Source of the DNA: Chitinophaga jiangningensis
Lineage (GTDB): Bacteria > Bacteroidota > Bacteroidia > Chitinophagales > Chitinophagaceae
NCBI RefSeq assembly: GCF_900142605.1
Contig: NZ_FRBL01000006.1
Coordinates: 558,001 to 622,000 of the forward strand
Length of the DNA: 64,000 bases
Reading direction: 5' to 3'
Shown in pieces: positions 33,957-42,519 of this stretch. The notes beneath the pieces were generated by a model. It was given only the letters and a program-made list of their open reading frames with translations. It was not told where the DNA came from and made no database searches. Numbering within the stretch: the first letter of the stretch is position 1; the number at the start of each line of letters is the position of its first letter. The translations under genes and the position numbers were made by a program.

Positions 33957-34304
33957 TCAGCCGAGGGATTCCCGGTCTTTTTTAGGCAGCCCTTTTACCA
34001 CCAGGTCATAGGAGTTTTTGGTCCATTCCAGTATCAGTTTATTGGAGATATTGGAGTGCGTATCAACTGTATTCCAGTGTTTTTTGTTCATGTGATACCC
34101 CGGGGTAACGCCTTCATAGCGTTCCCGCAGCTCTACTGCCTCGTCAGGGTCACATTTGAGATTGATGGATTCAAACAGTTCAATATCAGTGAGGGCAAAC
34201 ATTTTTCCTTTTACTTTATACACAAGGGTTTGTTCTCCAAAAGGAAATTCTTCTGTAACGCCGGGGAGTGAAAGGCAGTATTCTCTGAATTGTTCTATGT
34301 TCAT
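33957..34304 (-). CDS. MmcQ/YjbR family protein
   Basis: This 115-residue protein has the small double-wing fold of MmcQ/YjbR proteins, recognised from YCLSLPGVTEEFPFGEQTLVYKV, KMFAL, INLKCDPDEAVELRE and GYHMNKKHWNTV. Members bind DNA in some assays, but their role is largely unknown. It stands alone with short gaps on both sides. Confidence 0.9.
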   Translation of the reverse strand: MNIEQFREYCLSLPGVTEEFPFGEQTLVYKVKGKMFALTDIELFESINLKCDPDEAVELRERYEGVTPGYHMNKKHWNTVDTHSNISNKLILEWTKNSYDLVVKGLPKKDRESLG

Positions 34305-34373
34305 AAACTACATTGCTGAAATTCCATTACAATGTAACGAAATTTCAGCAATGAAATGGTTAGTAATCAACAA

Positions 34374-35264
34374 CTATGGCTGCTGATAATAAAACCGGAT
34401 ACTATATTTTTTTCTTACCGGCTTATCCCGTTCATCCAGCTCATACTTAACGTAGGATTGCTCTATCGGCAGCCGTGTAACCGGATCATACTGATAACTG
34501 CAATAAACCGTTTGTTGATCGGTAGCATTTTTCTGACCGCTGTATTTATGCAGGGTCGTTTGCTTTACCAGATTGTTGGAGGCGTCCGCAAAAAGAATAT
34601 TGCGATCAAATGTTTCCATCGCAATGGCCGGATAATCCTGACACAGCGGTGTAAACGGATTTGGGTTGCCGTCGTATTCCTGGTCAGTAATTACTTCGTG
34701 TTGCAGATACTGCCCCCGCAGGGTATCCTGCTGGAAATAGTTGAAGGCAATCAGGCGCCCCGGATTACTGCCGTAATACTCAATATTGTTATAGGATACA
34801 TAGGGCAGGTTTTCAGACAGTACCGTATCGTCGTCGCCTATACGAATCGGCTGCCCGGCGGTGTTGGTTTGTACCAACAGTGTGTCAGCCATCACATTGG
34901 CAGAACGCACGGAAATACTATACCTCGTAAAGCCGGTGGAGCGATAATATACAGAGTCAATTTCCATCAACTCATCCCCCCAGTATTCCATCACTTTCAT
35001 CACCTTGTCCTGCGCGCCGTAAATGTATTTGTTATGGGCATCCCAGCGGTGGGTAATATCGTCGTAAAACCATATTTCAGCCAGCCGTCCCCGCTCATTG
35101 TAAATAATGCTGTCGGTGGGTTGCCCGTTTACAGAGATTTTTTTCAGCAGCAGCAAAGGCTTTTTTACCAATTCTTTATCCTCACGAATCAATCTGGCCG
35201 ATAGTAGCAGCATACACAGTACAGCGGCAGCAAAGAGCAGGTACTTGTAGTGGATCGTTTTCAT
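34374..35264 (-). CDS. Hypothetical exported protein
   Basis: This 296-residue protein has one N-terminal hydrophobic segment (YLLFAAAVLCMLLLSARL), which is a signal anchor or signal peptide. It is followed by beta-rich sequence with repeated short motifs of the form I-x-Y-N-x-x-G-R-L (DSIIYNERGRLAEIWFY, NIEYYGSNPGRLIAFNYF). These resemble the loose YD/MORN-like repeats of Bacteroidota surface proteins. Function unknown. Confidence 0.68.
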   Translation of the reverse strand: MKTIHYKYLLFAAAVLCMLLLSARLIREDKELVKKPLLLLKKISVNGQPTDSIIYNERGRLAEIWFYDDITHRWDAHNKYIYGAQDKVMKVMEYWGDELMEIDSVYYRSTGFTRYSISVRSANVMADTLLVQTNTAGQPIRIGDDDTVLSENLPYVSYNNIEYYGSNPGRLIAFNYFQQDTLRGQYLQHEVITDQEYDGNPNPFTPLCQDYPAIAMETFDRNILFADASNNLVKQTTLHKYSGQKNATDQQTVYCSYQYDPVTRLPIEQSYVKYELDERDKPVRKKYSIRFYYQQP

Positions 35265-35318
35265 AGGAATAGTTGCAATAGCTTGAGTAAAATTCTAGTA
35301 AAATTCTTGTGCCGGTAA

Positions 35319-35831
35319 TTATTTTTTGTTGATAGATATAATAACCCTCGAATAACGGGCGTAAGAAATTTCCACTTCCTGCCCCGCCCTGAACCCGTCG
35401 AGCGTACCACGCATCCAGTAAAACAGTCGCTTGCGGTTAGTATCCACTTTCACGGAAAAGTTCGTTTGTGTGTCATTATTTTCCTGGTATACCGCTTCCA
35501 GTGGCGCCTCAATGTGCCCTTTTTGTAAGGTGGAGAGGTCGCGCTTGATGGCCCAGTAACGAATGTCGGTGACCTTAATCAGCGCAAATACCAGTGCAAT
35601 CACAAAGCAGATCAGCCAAACCCAGAACCAGATGTTAGTATAGGAAAATAAAGACTGGTCAGCATCTCCTAACGTGTTGTGCGTATAGAGATAAATCTGC
35701 GGAATGACAGCTGCGATCACTAGTAAACTGACGCCGATAAGGAAAAACTTGGTTAACTGGCGCTTGTTCTGCCTGAGGGCTTCCTGTAATAGGAAATTCT
35801 CCTCCGTTGTCATAAAGGTGTAGTCGGACAT
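35319..35831 (-). CDS. Hypothetical membrane protein with two helices
   Basis: This 170-residue protein has two transmembrane helices (about 25-47, FFLIGVSLLVIAAVIPQIY, and about 65-87, FWVWLICFVIALVFALI) followed by a C-terminal soluble domain of 80 residues. The domain pattern (DTQTNFSVKVDTNRKRLFYW, then VEISYARYSRVIISI) resembles small beta-barrel PH-like domains, but I make no firm assignment. The start at 35831 (MSDYTFMTTEE) was preferred to 35876. Function unknown. Confidence 0.7.
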   Translation of the reverse strand: MSDYTFMTTEENFLLQEALRQNKRQLTKFFLIGVSLLVIAAVIPQIYLYTHNTLGDADQSLFSYTNIWFWVWLICFVIALVFALIKVTDIRYWAIKRDLSTLQKGHIEAPLEAVYQENNDTQTNFSVKVDTNRKRLFYWMRGTLDGFRAGQEVEISYARYSRVIISINKK

Positions 35832-36026
35832 AGAGATATGGTTTTTCAGCTCGCTAATATATGTAAAAATTATCAATTAAAGAAATTTACATATGTTTGT
35901 CCTAATCAATTGGTTAGATGTTAACATTCACAGGCAGGCAGGTAGCCATTATTTGCCTAACTTGCACTTCCATTAACCCATTCATCTTGTTAATACCCGG
36001 ATAGTTAATTCATTAAAACAAACATT

Positions 36027-37280
36027 TTGAAACGGTTACTTTTAGTTTTTGCAGCGGTATTTATCTCAAGCCTGGAATTAATTGCGCAGGACACCACCCA
36101 ACAAATTGTAGCAGGTCGCGTAAACAGCGCCTCCAATCAAACAAGGCCTTATGTAATCATGATATCAGTGGATGGTTTTCGCTATGATTATGCTGAAAAG
36201 TATCAGGCACAAAACCTCCTGCGTCTCTCCCAGCAAGGCGTGCGCGCTACTGCCATGCAGCCATCCTTTCCGTCACTGACCTTTCCAAATCACTATTCCA
36301 TTATCACAGGGTTATACCCGGCACACCATGGCCTGGTAGATAATCTCTTCTGGGATAGAAAAAGAAAGGAAAAATATCGTGTGGGCGACACCGTTAGTGT
36401 GGCAGACGGTAGCTGGTACGGCGGCTCTCCCTTGTGGGTACTCGCTGAAAAACAAAAGATGGTAAGCGCCAGCTATTTCTGGGTAGGCTCCGAAGCTGAT
36501 ATCCAGGGAATCCGCCCTACCTATTACTTCAAATACCACGAAAAAACCGGTATCGACAGTCGCATCGCACAGGTGGTAAACTGGCTCAAACTGCCGGAAG
36601 AACAACGCCCACACCTGATCACCTTCTATTTCCCGGAAGTAGATCACATGGGGCATAGCTACGGTCCGGATTCAGACAGCGTGCGCGCCGCCGTTAAATT
36701 CGTAGATGAAGCTATCGGTCGCATGACTGCTGAAGTAGCAAAACTCAACCTGCCGGTAAACTTCATCATCGTATCGGATCACGGGATGACCGCAGTAGAT
36801 ACGGTTCACACCATTACCATCCCGGCGGACACTTCCCTGGCCAATCTGAAAGCCATGCCAGGCGGCGAAAAAATTATGTACTACGGCAATACTGAAGAGG
36901 AGATCACCAACGCCTTCAACTTCCTCAAACGTCACGAAAATCATTATACTGCTTATCGTAAACAGGAAACTCCCCTCCGCTGGCATTATGGTCAGGAAGA
37001 TATTTACGGCCGCATCGGTGACATCATCCTCCTCGCGGAACCCGGCTTCGCATTTAAAGGCGGATCCAAAAAAATGCATCCCGGCCACCACGGTTTCGAT
37101 AATAACCTTACCAACATGAATGCTATCTTCATGGCCTGGGGGCCGGCATTTAAAACCAATTACCGCATCGCTACCTTTGAAAATGTAAACGTTTATCCTC
37201 TGGTAGCATATTTGTTAGGACTCAATATTACCCAACCTATCGACGGTAAGCTCGAAGTGCTGGAAAACATTCTCCAATAA
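36027..37280 (+). CDS. Exported type I phosphodiesterase / nucleotide pyrophosphatase (ENPP-like)
   Basis: This 417-residue protein starts with a TTG codon (36027) and has a signal peptide (MKRLLLVFAAVFISSLELIA). The alkaline-phosphatase-superfamily fold is recognised from VIMISVDGFRYDY (metal Asp), PSFPSLTFPNHYSIITGLYP (nucleophile Thr in LTFPNH), FPEVDHMGHSYGPDS, VSDHGM and HPGHHGFDN (metal His and Asp). Members hydrolyse nucleotide or phospholipid phosphodiesters using two zinc ions. Predicted to be periplasmic. There is no ATG in frame that would keep the signal peptide, so TTG is well supported. Confidence 0.92.
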   Translation: MKRLLLVFAAVFISSLELIAQDTTQQIVAGRVNSASNQTRPYVIMISVDGFRYDYAEKYQAQNLLRLSQQGVRATAMQPSFPSLTFPNHYSIITGLYPAHHGLVDNLFWDRKRKEKYRVGDTVSVADGSWYGGSPLWVLAEKQKMVSASYFWVGSEADIQGIRPTYYFKYHEKTGIDSRIAQVVNWLKLPEEQRPHLITFYFPEVDHMGHSYGPDSDSVRAAVKFVDEAIGRMTAEVAKLNLPVNFIIVSDHGMTAVDTVHTITIPADTSLANLKAMPGGEKIMYYGNTEEEITNAFNFLKRHENHYTAYRKQETPLRWHYGQEDIYGRIGDIILLAEPGFAFKGGSKKMHPGHHGFDNNLTNMNAIFMAWGPAFKTNYRIATFENVNVYPLVAYLLGLNITQPIDGKLEVLENILQ

Positions 37281-37300
37281 AATAACAATCATACTTTACC

Positions 37301-37374
37301 CAACAGGGCGGCGGCTACCAGCCGCCGCCCTGTTGGGTTTTATCCGGCACCGAAGGTGCCGGATAAAACCCAAC
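37301..37374. repeat. Two long hairpins, the second with a GAA loop
   Basis: Hairpin 1 has a perfect 16-bp stem (37301-37316 with 37320-37335, loop ACC). Hairpin 2 has a perfect 20-bp stem (37332-37351 with 37355-37374) around the ACC-GAA-GGT core. They share four bases and compete. Hairpin 2 belongs to the GNA-loop family. They follow the ENPP gene, but no T-tract is present. Confidence 0.75.
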
Positions 37375-37439
37375 AAAATCCGCAAAATGTCGTAACTTAA
37401 CAGTGACCCCAAATTATTGTTCCCCAAAAAGTCAAAACC

Positions 37440-40148
37440 ATGTTGACTAAGGCTCTCGACATCGTAAAAGACCTGCTCGTCTTACTATTTCTGCATTTCC
37501 GGGCAGTCTTCAAAAAGCTGAATCGCGCCAAGGACGGTATTCCGCTCCGGTACCTGGCTTCCGACTTCATCGGCGTGCTGCATAGCTGCGCGATGTTTAC
37601 CGTTCTTACCCTGCTCGCTTTTTTCATTTTTAATGTACTTCCACAAGGCAGAGACGTACTGCTGATCATTGTGGAAGAAATCGCCGTGCAACACCGCGTA
37701 GGCAGCTTGTTCTGGCTACTGGGCGGCGTTACCGCCTGGAGCGTGGTGTCTGAATTTGGTACGCGCTACAGCATTTATGTAACAGACAACTCCGGCAGAA
37801 GCCTCCCGGAAGAACGGGTGGAATGGCGCAAAGTAGTCCAGGAAACAGTGGCGCAACTGTTCCTGCTCCTGCCTTTTTTCATCGTATTCCTCGGCTTCCT
37901 CCGCAACTATCTGCAGGACACCACCCTCACCACCAGTCAGAAAAACTGGGGCTTCGGCATACCCGTAGCCTGCCTGTACCTGGTGATGAACCTGGTGGTG
38001 CGCTCCTATTTTAGCGATACCGAAGTAGAACAGAAAATAGACCGGCACAAAGCCACCAGCAAGAAATTAAACAGAGAAGCCAATAAGGCCGCAGACGCCA
38101 AACTGGCCAAAACCATCGCACGTCCGCAAAAGCCCAGCGGCATCTTCTCATTCTTCCAGCTCAATGAACAGGAACAAACCTGGTGCAGTAAGCTGATAGG
38201 CATTTACAACATTTATGTATTCGCCATCCGAAAACCTTCTAACTTCCAGCCCGCCATCAACGAACCTCTGGAGAAATTCACAGATCAGTTTTCTAAACTG
38301 GACAGCTATAACGAACAACTGCATTTTTTACAACGGGAAGATCATATGCCGGATAATACCCGCATCCCGGCAGATTTTATCCCCATGAAATTCACGCAGG
38401 ACCCGGAAAAACCCGATGGCCAGTTTCGCTGGGTATTTAAAATTCCACTGGATTTTTATGCCGACCTCCACCGGCAAATCAAATGGGTTACCATCACCTG
38501 CCTGTCGGTATTTCTCGTGGTCTGCTTTCTGCCACTAAACATGTATTCAGTAATTGGCTCACCCGGCCTGGTCATCATCGCTATCACCTGCTGGCTGGGC
38601 ATCTATCTCGGCCTGCTGTATCTCGACTATGCCCAACTGCGTGAGAAGCAATTCTCGCTGCGCTTTCTCCTGTTTGTGCTACTGGTAGTTAGCTCCTATA
38701 TCAACAACGACCACCAGGTACGCTATAACGATACCGGCAGAATAGATAACCGCCCCTCGCTGGCTACACACTTCGACCGTTGGTTCGAAGATTATAAAAA
38801 AGACTCCCTGCATACCCGCTATTACTTCAGATGGATACAGGATACGCCGGTGGCCAGATTCAGGTATCCGGTCATTTTTGTATGTGCGGAAGGGGGAGCT
38901 TTGCGTACTGCCGCCTTCGCCGCTCAAACGCTCAGTTTCCTGCAGGATAATTTTGTGAGAGAAAAGGATTCATTCATCTACCGCAAGGCTATGGAAATGG
39001 ATGATTCGGCCCGTAAAAAAGGACTACCGGCAGATAACCTTGCCCGTTACTTTCAGCGTAAAGTAGAAAGGGAAGAGGTAGGCAAGGATTTCAAAAAAGC
39101 CGTATATGCGTACTCGGGAGTTTCAGGCGGAGCCCTGGGTCTTTCCTTTTTTAACGCTATCGCATATATGACGCCGGGGTTCAAGCGCCGGGAAGACTCC
39201 CTGAGTATCCTCACCCGCACCTTTTTTACACAGGACTACCTGTCGCCGGTTATCGGAAAAATGTTTTATGGAGATTTCATGAATCTCTTTATACCATTTC
39301 ATATCCAGTATTTCGATCGCGCCATCGCATTGGAAGAAAGCTGGGAACATGGTTTCATGGAAACGGTGACCAGCAGCTCCACGGATATATTTTCGGAAGA
39401 CTTCCTGTCGCTCTATCCCCAGTCACATAAATACCCGGCTATGTTCATCAATACTACCGAGGTGGAATCAGGCCTGCCTTGCTGGCTCACCAATGTGCGG
39501 CCGGATAGCAGTATGGCCCTGTGGCAGCGCCGGGATCTGCTGGCAAAGAAAATTAAAGGAGGTATCAACTACAGTACCATGGTTAATTTCAGCTCGCGCT
39601 TTCCGTTGTTTTCACCAGCCGCCAACCTCCGGCAAAATTCAAATATGAAATTACATTATGTAGATGGCGGATACGCAGAAAACACAGGTTCCGGTACCAT
39701 GCTCGAAGTACTCCAGGCATTGAAGCGAAAGTCCACCTACTTTAAACGCGACGAGGTAGTACCATTCGTAATTGTCTTAAAGTTCAGCGATGAAAAAGAT
39801 GATGATTTCGAAAATATTAACCTGGGTAATGAAGTAATGGAAGTGTTACTGGGTATTAATAACGCTCGCAGTGGCCGGTCTACCATGGCTTTGACACAGC
39901 TGGCGCGTTACACCGAACGGGATTTGAAAGGCAGATTCATCGCATTGTCGCTCGATAAAACCGGGAGCCAGGTACCGCTCAACTGGGTACTCTCCGGCAC
40001 CAGCATACAGAACCTGCAAAGTGATATAGAGGAGAAATGGAAGAACCGTATGGTTAACGACCTTAATCAATTCTTCCTGCTAAACAACGAATGTGTGCTC
40101 ATGGCCGATACTGCGCGCACAACGGCCTGTGGTATCTCCCGAAAATAA
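37440..40148 (+). CDS. Polytopic membrane protein with patatin-like phospholipase domain
   Basis: This 902-residue protein has an N-terminal membrane part (helices about 45-65, 92-112, 140-160, 175-195, then 345-385 and 405-420). A C-terminal patatin-like lipase domain (about 470-880) follows, with the oxyanion-hole glycines in CAEGGALRTAAF, the nucleophile Ser562 in YSGVSGGALGLS (GxSxG) and the dyad Asp742 in VDGGYAENTG. Patatin domains hydrolyse lipid acyl groups. The membrane part has no family I recognise. The ATG at 37440 starts a basic amphipathic helix. Membrane-anchored patatins of this size are poorly characterised. Confidence 0.82.
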   Translation: MLTKALDIVKDLLVLLFLHFRAVFKKLNRAKDGIPLRYLASDFIGVLHSCAMFTVLTLLAFFIFNVLPQGRDVLLIIVEEIAVQHRVGSLFWLLGGVTAWSVVSEFGTRYSIYVTDNSGRSLPEERVEWRKVVQETVAQLFLLLPFFIVFLGFLRNYLQDTTLTTSQKNWGFGIPVACLYLVMNLVVRSYFSDTEVEQKIDRHKATSKKLNREANKAADAKLAKTIARPQKPSGIFSFFQLNEQEQTWCSKLIGIYNIYVFAIRKPSNFQPAINEPLEKFTDQFSKLDSYNEQLHFLQREDHMPDNTRIPADFIPMKFTQDPEKPDGQFRWVFKIPLDFYADLHRQIKWVTITCLSVFLVVCFLPLNMYSVIGSPGLVIIAITCWLGIYLGLLYLDYAQLREKQFSLRFLLFVLLVVSSYINNDHQVRYNDTGRIDNRPSLATHFDRWFEDYKKDSLHTRYYFRWIQDTPVARFRYPVIFVCAEGGALRTAAFAAQTLSFLQDNFVREKDSFIYRKAMEMDDSARKKGLPADNLARYFQRKVEREEVGKDFKKAVYAYSGVSGGALGLSFFNAIAYMTPGFKRREDSLSILTRTFFTQDYLSPVIGKMFYGDFMNLFIPFHIQYFDRAIALEESWEHGFMETVTSSSTDIFSEDFLSLYPQSHKYPAMFINTTEVESGLPCWLTNVRPDSSMALWQRRDLLAKKIKGGINYSTMVNFSSRFPLFSPAANLRQNSNMKLHYVDGGYAENTGSGTMLEVLQALKRKSTYFKRDEVVPFVIVLKFSDEKDDDFENINLGNEVMEVLLGINNARSGRSTMALTQLARYTERDLKGRFIALSLDKTGSQVPLNWVLSGTSIQNLQSDIEEKWKNRMVNDLNQFFLLNNECVLMADTARTTACGISRK

Positions 40149-40170
40149 ATTAAACAACAAAACACAAACA

Positions 40171-40272
40171 ACAAAACACAAATCTTTGCTGCTTACCTGC
40201 TTTGCTGCTTTGCGTGCAAAAAAGATCGCTCTCTGGCGCCGAAGGCGCCTTTGCGAGAAAAAAAGACAAAAC
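40171..40272. repeat. Dispersed intergenic repeat, copy B, interrupted by a hairpin
   Basis: This copy matches 29757-29817 but holds about 40 extra bases after TGCTTTGCG. The extra part contains the perfect hairpin GGCGCC-GAA-GGCGCC (40235-40249) and ends with a second copy of TTTGCGAG-AAAAAAGACAAAAC. The GNA-loop element thus seems inserted in, or duplicated within, the older repeat. It lies between the convergent patatin and AraC genes. Confidence 0.7.
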
Positions 40273-40281
40273 ACAAATCCA

Positions 40282-41127
40282 TTACTCTACAGCCACCAGG
40301 CTTTTCCGATACGCTTTCGGGCTCACGCCAGTTTGCTGTCTGAAAAATTTATTCAAGTGGCTTTCATCTGTAAAGCCCAGCTCTGCAACAATTTCATTTA
40401 TCCGCATGTTGCTGTGCTTCAGGCGGTGTGTTACTAAAGAGAGCTTGTAATTACTTATGTAGGACTGCAACGTATGGCCGGTGTGTTTCTTAAAGTACCG
40501 GCCCAGGTAATTTTCTGAAATCCCGAAAATGTTGCAGATAGTTTCTGTCCGCACTTTGTCGGGTTCATAAATATTCGCCTGGATATATTGGAGAATGGAA
40601 ACTATCTTTTCATCGGTGTTTTCATTGATTCTCTCAGGCAGCCGTTTAGCTATATTTCTTGCAACAACTACAATTAAAGTGTTCACCAATTGCTGCGTCA
40701 TCTCCTTCTCATATAAATCCTTATTGGAAACCTCCGCGATCAGCGACTCAATGATAGCACGCACCAGGCTTTTGTCCGTGATGTTTTTCATAATACAGCC
40801 CGGCTTGTGATTGGCATTGTGCAGGATGTATTCCAGCCGCTGGATGTTCTCCGATTGCAGTGCGTTGGATTTAATATAGATATCATTAAACCGCAAAAAG
40901 AAAAAAGAAGAGGTGGTAGTAATCTCAAACGAGTGAGAGTCCTGTGGCGTTATCAAAAACAATTGCCCCGCTTTGTAATCCAGCTTATGCCCGTTAATAT
41001 ACTGAATGCCTGTTCCGGCATGAATGTAAATCAACTCAAAAAATGAATGCTGATGCGCCAGTTTAGGGCATTCATCGGAGGTTTTATAAACAATTTCAAA
41101 CGGCTCGTATAAATGTTCTCTTTTCAT
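40282..41127 (-). CDS. AraC family transcriptional regulator
   Basis: This 281-residue protein has an N-terminal cupin-type sensor part (HQHSFFELIYIHAGTGIQYI, LDYKAGQLFLITPQDSHSF). A C-terminal double helix-turn-helix (about 180-275) follows, with ICNIFGISENYLGRYFKKHTG and IVAELGFTDESHLNKFFRQ. The start at 41127 (MKREHLYEPFE) was preferred over 41169, whose extra residues are not family-like. It is transcribed away from a drug-efflux MFS gene across a 92-base gap, so it probably regulates that gene. Confidence 0.92.
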   Translation of the reverse strand: MKREHLYEPFEIVYKTSDECPKLAHQHSFFELIYIHAGTGIQYINGHKLDYKAGQLFLITPQDSHSFEITTTSSFFFLRFNDIYIKSNALQSENIQRLEYILHNANHKPGCIMKNITDKSLVRAIIESLIAEVSNKDLYEKEMTQQLVNTLIVVVARNIAKRLPERINENTDEKIVSILQYIQANIYEPDKVRTETICNIFGISENYLGRYFKKHTGHTLQSYISNYKLSLVTHRLKHSNMRINEIVAELGFTDESHLNKFFRQQTGVSPKAYRKSLVAVE

Positions 41128-41219
41128 ACCTGGGTATAAATTTACCGATTTATAGCAAATATATACCAATTTAACTAGGTTTTTATGTAGAATTTTGCCT
41201 TACTAAATCACAGGTAGAA

Positions 41220-42449
41220 ATGAAACAGCTCAAAAAAGAGAATGAAAGAATTAGTACCATCCTGGCTTTTGCATTAGTGCCTATTTCCGGATTTGCGATG
41301 GACGTATACATCCCGTCGTTTCCTGAAATGGCAACAGCCCTCCACACTTCCGCCTCCAATATCAAGCTCACCATGACGATCTTCCTGATCAGTTATGGCA
41401 TCTCACAACTATTCGTGGGTAGTATCCTCGATAGTTTCGGACGATATAAGATCAACCTGATTTCCTTGCTGGCATTCACGCTAAGCAGCATTGGCATTGT
41501 ACTTACAAAAGATATTCATTTCATATTCCTGCTCCGGTTCATCCAGGGTATCGCGATATCATTCATAGTACTTAGCAAGCGGGCGTTTTTGGTAGATGTG
41601 TATACCGGTGAAAAACGTAAGTATTATACCAGTCTGCTAACGGTTATATGGTCCATAGGCCCCATAGTAGCGCCTTTCCTGGGTGGATACTTACAAAACT
41701 CCTTCGGCTGGAGATCCAACTTCTATTTCCTGGCGCTTTACGGCCTGGTCATGCTGCTGCTCGAACTCAGGTACAGCGGCGAAACTATTCATACCCGCCA
41801 CCGGTTCCAGCTTAAGAATATACTCAACGTATATTCAGAGTTGCTGGCCACCAAGCAGTTCAGCATGGGTATCATCATCCTGGGACTGAGTTATAGCATG
41901 GTGATGGTATTCGGGATGAGCATTCCATTTGTGGTAGAACAGCATTTTCACTATTCAGCGGTGGTATCTGGTTATTGTGCCCTCGCATCAGGGGTGGCGA
42001 TTATGTTAGGCGGTATGCTGAGTAAGTATATGATTGATAAACCGATGATGAAGAAATTACAGATGGCCAATTATGCACAATTGGCTGTTGCGGCCATTAT
42101 GTTGCTGACAGGTAGCTTTTTCAATTCCCTGGTGCCGATCGTGGTATTTGTGATGCTGTTGCACTTTGGGCAGGGCTTCACTTTCAACACCCAATTTACC
42201 TACTCCCTCACCAGGTTTCCGGATCATGCGGCTACTGCGAGTGGTTTGGCCAGTGGTGGTACTTACCTCATCATTTCAGTGACCAGTTACGCTATTGCCA
42301 ATACGCTCAACATCAGTAACCAGCAAACGCTGTCAGGTTCTTACCTTATCCTGCTGGGTGTGATAGGGGTATGGCTGATGGTCATTAAGCTGTTAACCAC
42401 AAGGGGGCCTAAAAAGCATACACCGGCGATTCCGCAAATGCAATTATAA
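41220..42449 (+). CDS. MFS multidrug efflux transporter (Bcr/CflA-type)
   Basis: This 409-residue protein has 12 predicted helices. The first-helix motif FALVPISGFAMDVYIPSFP is typical of Bcr/CflA (DHA1) drug exporters, as is the loop 2-3 motif GSILDSFGRYKI. It should export a hydrophobic compound by proton exchange across the inner membrane. The divergent AraC regulator is the likely controller. A terminator follows. Confidence 0.92.
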   Translation: MKQLKKENERISTILAFALVPISGFAMDVYIPSFPEMATALHTSASNIKLTMTIFLISYGISQLFVGSILDSFGRYKINLISLLAFTLSSIGIVLTKDIHFIFLLRFIQGIAISFIVLSKRAFLVDVYTGEKRKYYTSLLTVIWSIGPIVAPFLGGYLQNSFGWRSNFYFLALYGLVMLLLELRYSGETIHTRHRFQLKNILNVYSELLATKQFSMGIIILGLSYSMVMVFGMSIPFVVEQHFHYSAVVSGYCALASGVAIMLGGMLSKYMIDKPMMKKLQMANYAQLAVAAIMLLTGSFFNSLVPIVVFVMLLHFGQGFTFNTQFTYSLTRFPDHAATASGLASGGTYLIISVTSYAIANTLNISNQQTLSGSYLILLGVIGVWLMVIKLLTTRGPKKHTPAIPQMQL

Positions 42450-42465
42450 ACCAGCCCGTATATAC

Positions 42466-42502
42466 AAAAGGCCGTCTCAAACGAATGAGACGGCCTTTTT
42501 TT
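42466..42502. terminator. Bidirectional intrinsic terminator
   Basis: A 14-bp stem (42466-42479 with 42486-42499, loop AACGAA) ends in seven T on the plus strand and in four T on the minus strand, between the convergent MFS and gcvP genes. Confidence 0.92.
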
Positions 42503-42519
42503 GCTTTCCTTGGTAAAAC

